Part shown: positions 5,281 to 6,686 of the stretch, piece after piece | How the letters are laid out: each line of letters opens with the position of its first letter | Position numbering within the stretch: the first letter of the stretch is position 1 | DNA from: Actinomycetales bacterium | Lineage (GTDB): Bacteria > Actinomycetota > Actinomycetes > Actinomycetales > Cellulomonadaceae | Assembly (NCBI GenBank): GCA_015655615.1 | Contig: JAATES010000243.1 | Location: 1-6,686, forward strand | Direction: 5' to 3' | DNA: 6,686 bases | Program-made: the position numbers and the translations under genes | Notes under the pieces: generated by a model | The model's database searches: none | What the model was told of the DNA's origin: nothing | What the model saw: only the letters and a program-made list of their open reading frames with translations

Positions 5281-6686
5281 ATGGCACGACCGACTCCGCT
5301 GTCGGGATTCCCCGAATGGCTCCCGGCGCAGCGCATCGTGGAGCAGCAAGTGCTCGACTCGGTGCGGCGCACATTCGAGCTCCACGGGTTCGCCGGCATT
5401 GAGACGCGCGCGGTCGAACCGGTGGAGCAATTGCTCAGCAAGGGAGAGACCTCCAAGGAGATCTACCTGCTGCAGCGACTCCACGAGGTCGGCTCCCGCG
5501 CTGGAGAGGCCGGAGCTCGCTCCGGCCACGACAAGCAGCTCGGGCTGCACTTCGATCTGACGGTCCCGTTCGCGCGTTACGTCCTGGAGAACGCGGGGCA
5601 CCTCTCTTTCCCCTTCAAGCGCTATCAGATCCAGAAGGTCTGGCGCGGAGAACGGCCCCAGGATGGGAGATACCGGGAATTCGTGCAAGCCGACATCGAC
5701 GTCGTGGGGCTCAGTGAGCTGCCCTACCACTTCGAGGTCGAGCTGCCCCTGATCATGGCCGAGGCCCTCGGTCGGCTGGGTGAATTCGGCCTGCCCCCGG
5801 TGCAGGTCCTGGTCAACAATCGCAAGGTCGCAGAGGGCTTCTACCGCGGGCTCGGGCTGACGGACATCACGGCGGTGCTCCGGTCCGTCGACAAGCTGGA
5901 CAAGATCGGCCCGGCAGCCGTGGCGGAGGCCATCAGAAAGCAGACCGGAGCCACGGCTGCCCAGGCTCAGGCCTGCCTGGACCTCGCGGCGATCCATGGA
6001 GCGGACCTCACCGTGATCGAACGGGTACGGCAGCTGGCTGCTGCGGTCGGAGCTGAGCACGACCTGTTGACGCTGGGACTGACGGAGCTGGCCGCTCTCC
6101 TCGATGCGGCCGCCCGGCGCGCCCCCGGGGTCGTGTTCGCCGACCTCAAGATCGCTCGTGGACTGGACTATTACACGGGTTCGGTCTATGAGACCGTTCT
6201 GGTGGGTCACGAGGATCTCGGATCGATCTGCTCGGGCGGGCGGTATGACACGTTGGCCTCCGACGGCGCGCACACCTATCCCGGGGTGGGACTGTCGATC
6301 GGGATCTCTCGCCTCGTGTCCCGGCTGTTGGGAGCGGGGCTGGCCCGGGCCACGCGCTCCGTGCCGACAGCCGTGGTGGTCGCCGTCCTCGACGAGCAGG
6401 CCCGGCCGGCTTCGGACGAGGTCGCCCGGAGTCTGCGAAGCCGTGGAATCCCTGTCGAGACGTCTCCCACCGCCGCGAAGTTCGGCAAGCAGATCCGCTA
6501 CGCAGACCGTCGCGGGGTGCCGTTCGTCTGGTTCCCGGCCGGGGTCGACGCCTCCGGGGAGGTCCTCGGTCACCAGGTGAAGAACCTGCTGTCGGGAGAG
6601 CAGACAGCGGCTGATCCCGGGGAATGGGTCCCGCCGATCGATCAATGGTGGCCACGTGTCATCTCGGCCGACCACGCCGGCACTGA
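5281..6686 (+). CDS. hisS: Histidyl-tRNA synthetase, 3' end beyond window
   Basis: HisS is a class II aminoacyl-tRNA synthetase that joins histidine to tRNA-His using ATP. Starting MARPTPLSGFPEWLP, 468 complete codons are visible and the frame is still open at the edge (the last bases, GA, begin another codon), so only a short tail is probably missing. The N-terminal helix leads to motif 1 (about 14-50); HFDLTVPFARY (90-100) is followed by motif 2, WRGERPQDGRYREFVQADID (121-140), with the ATP-binding arginine. The insertion domain lies about 175-280. Histidine-binding RGLDYYTG (293-300), SGGRYD (318-323) and motif 3, GVGLSIGISR (335-344), complete the active site. The anticodon-binding domain runs from about 361, with AKFGKQIRYADRRG near 399-412. 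DLTVP in place of the RPEGT-type motif of E. coli-like enzymes marks the eukaryal/archaeal-like subgroup. The start is supported by the ribosome binding site at 5267. It could share a transcript with the MBL gene. Confidence 0.97.
   Translation, partial: MARPTPLSGFPEWLPAQRIVEQQVLDSVRRTFELHGFAGIETRAVEPVEQLLSKGETSKEIYLLQRLHEVGSRAGEAGARSGHDKQLGLHFDLTVPFARYVLENAGHLSFPFKRYQIQKVWRGERPQDGRYREFVQADIDVVGLSELPYHFEVELPLIMAEALGRLGEFGLPPVQVLVNNRKVAEGFYRGLGLTDITAVLRSVDKLDKIGPAAVAEAIRKQTGATAAQAQACLDLAAIHGADLTVIERVRQLAAAVGAEHDLLTLGLTELAALLDAAARRAPGVVFADLKIARGLDYYTGSVYETVLVGHEDLGSICSGGRYDTLASDGAHTYPGVGLSIGISRLVSRLLGAGLARATRSVPTAVVVAVLDEQARPASDEVARSLRSRGIPVETSPTAAKFGKQIRYADRRGVPFVWFPAGVDASGEVLGHQVKNLLSGEQTAADPGEWVPPIDQWWPRVISADHAGT

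Noticed and set aside
5142..5402. Thr-rich 86-codon frame through the tandem array
   Set aside because: Its composition comes only from the ACG/ACC content of the repeat, it overlaps hisS by 122 bp and has no good ribosome binding site.
5065..6675. 536-codon minus-strand open frame opposite hisS
   Set aside because: It mirrors hisS codon by codon, its peptide has no recognisable domain, and the plus strand encodes a complete set of HisRS motifs; long antisense frames are common in high-GC genes.

Overview
The window is chromosomal DNA from a high-GC Gram-positive bacterium (Actinomycetota). Codon third positions are strongly G/C, Rel and the histidyl-tRNA synthetase look actinobacterial, and the MBL gene carries an actinobacterial leaderless-type start. 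The N-terminus of the synthetase (MARPTPLSGFPEWLP) resembles, from memory, Micrococcales/Propionibacteriales-type proteins. That placement is an inference; no ribosomal gene or other strong taxonomic marker is present.

Layout, left to right. Bases 1-1893 (+) hold the C-terminal four fifths of the bifunctional (p)ppGpp synthetase/hydrolase Rel, cut by the left edge. An 84-bp convergent spacer with stacked, partly overlapping inverted repeats follows. On the minus strand come a 229-residue AbiEi-antitoxin-like protein with no partner toxin (2667-1978) and, upstream of it, a 478-residue DUF349 repeat protein with a Pro-Arg-rich linker (4196-2760). The 92-bp gap between these two holds two sites resembling actinobacterial DnaA boxes. 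A 198-bp divergent region (4197-4394) separates DUF349 from a plus-strand glyoxalase-II-like metallo-beta-lactamase-fold hydrolase (4395-5135). It contains a good minus-strand promoter, a strong 5'-UTR hairpin and a -10 element placed for leaderless transcription of the hydrolase. After a 145-bp spacer dominated by a 15-bp tandem repeat comes histidyl-tRNA synthetase (hisS, 5281 to the right edge), still open at base 6686.

The set rel / DUF349 / MBL hydrolase / hisS is a known actinobacterial neighbourhood: stringent response, translation and metabolite housekeeping. Compared with the arrangement I remember from Mycobacterium and Streptomyces, the cyclophilin-type peptidyl-prolyl isomerase gene usually found here is missing, and an AbiEi-like gene lies between rel and DUF349. 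Rel makes (p)ppGpp when uncharged tRNA enters the ribosome and HisS sets the level of charged tRNA-His, so the two ends of the window are linked functionally, though not by a shared transcript.

No mobile element, CRISPR array, rRNA or tRNA was seen. The least ordinary element is the 15-bp tandem array ending 16 bp before the hisS start codon. One of its forward frames is rich in histidine codons and another, in frame with hisS, would encode an Arg/Pro-rich extension. I found no start-codon and stop-codon arrangement that makes either reading convincing, so I treat the array mainly as an unusual spacer or variable-number repeat.
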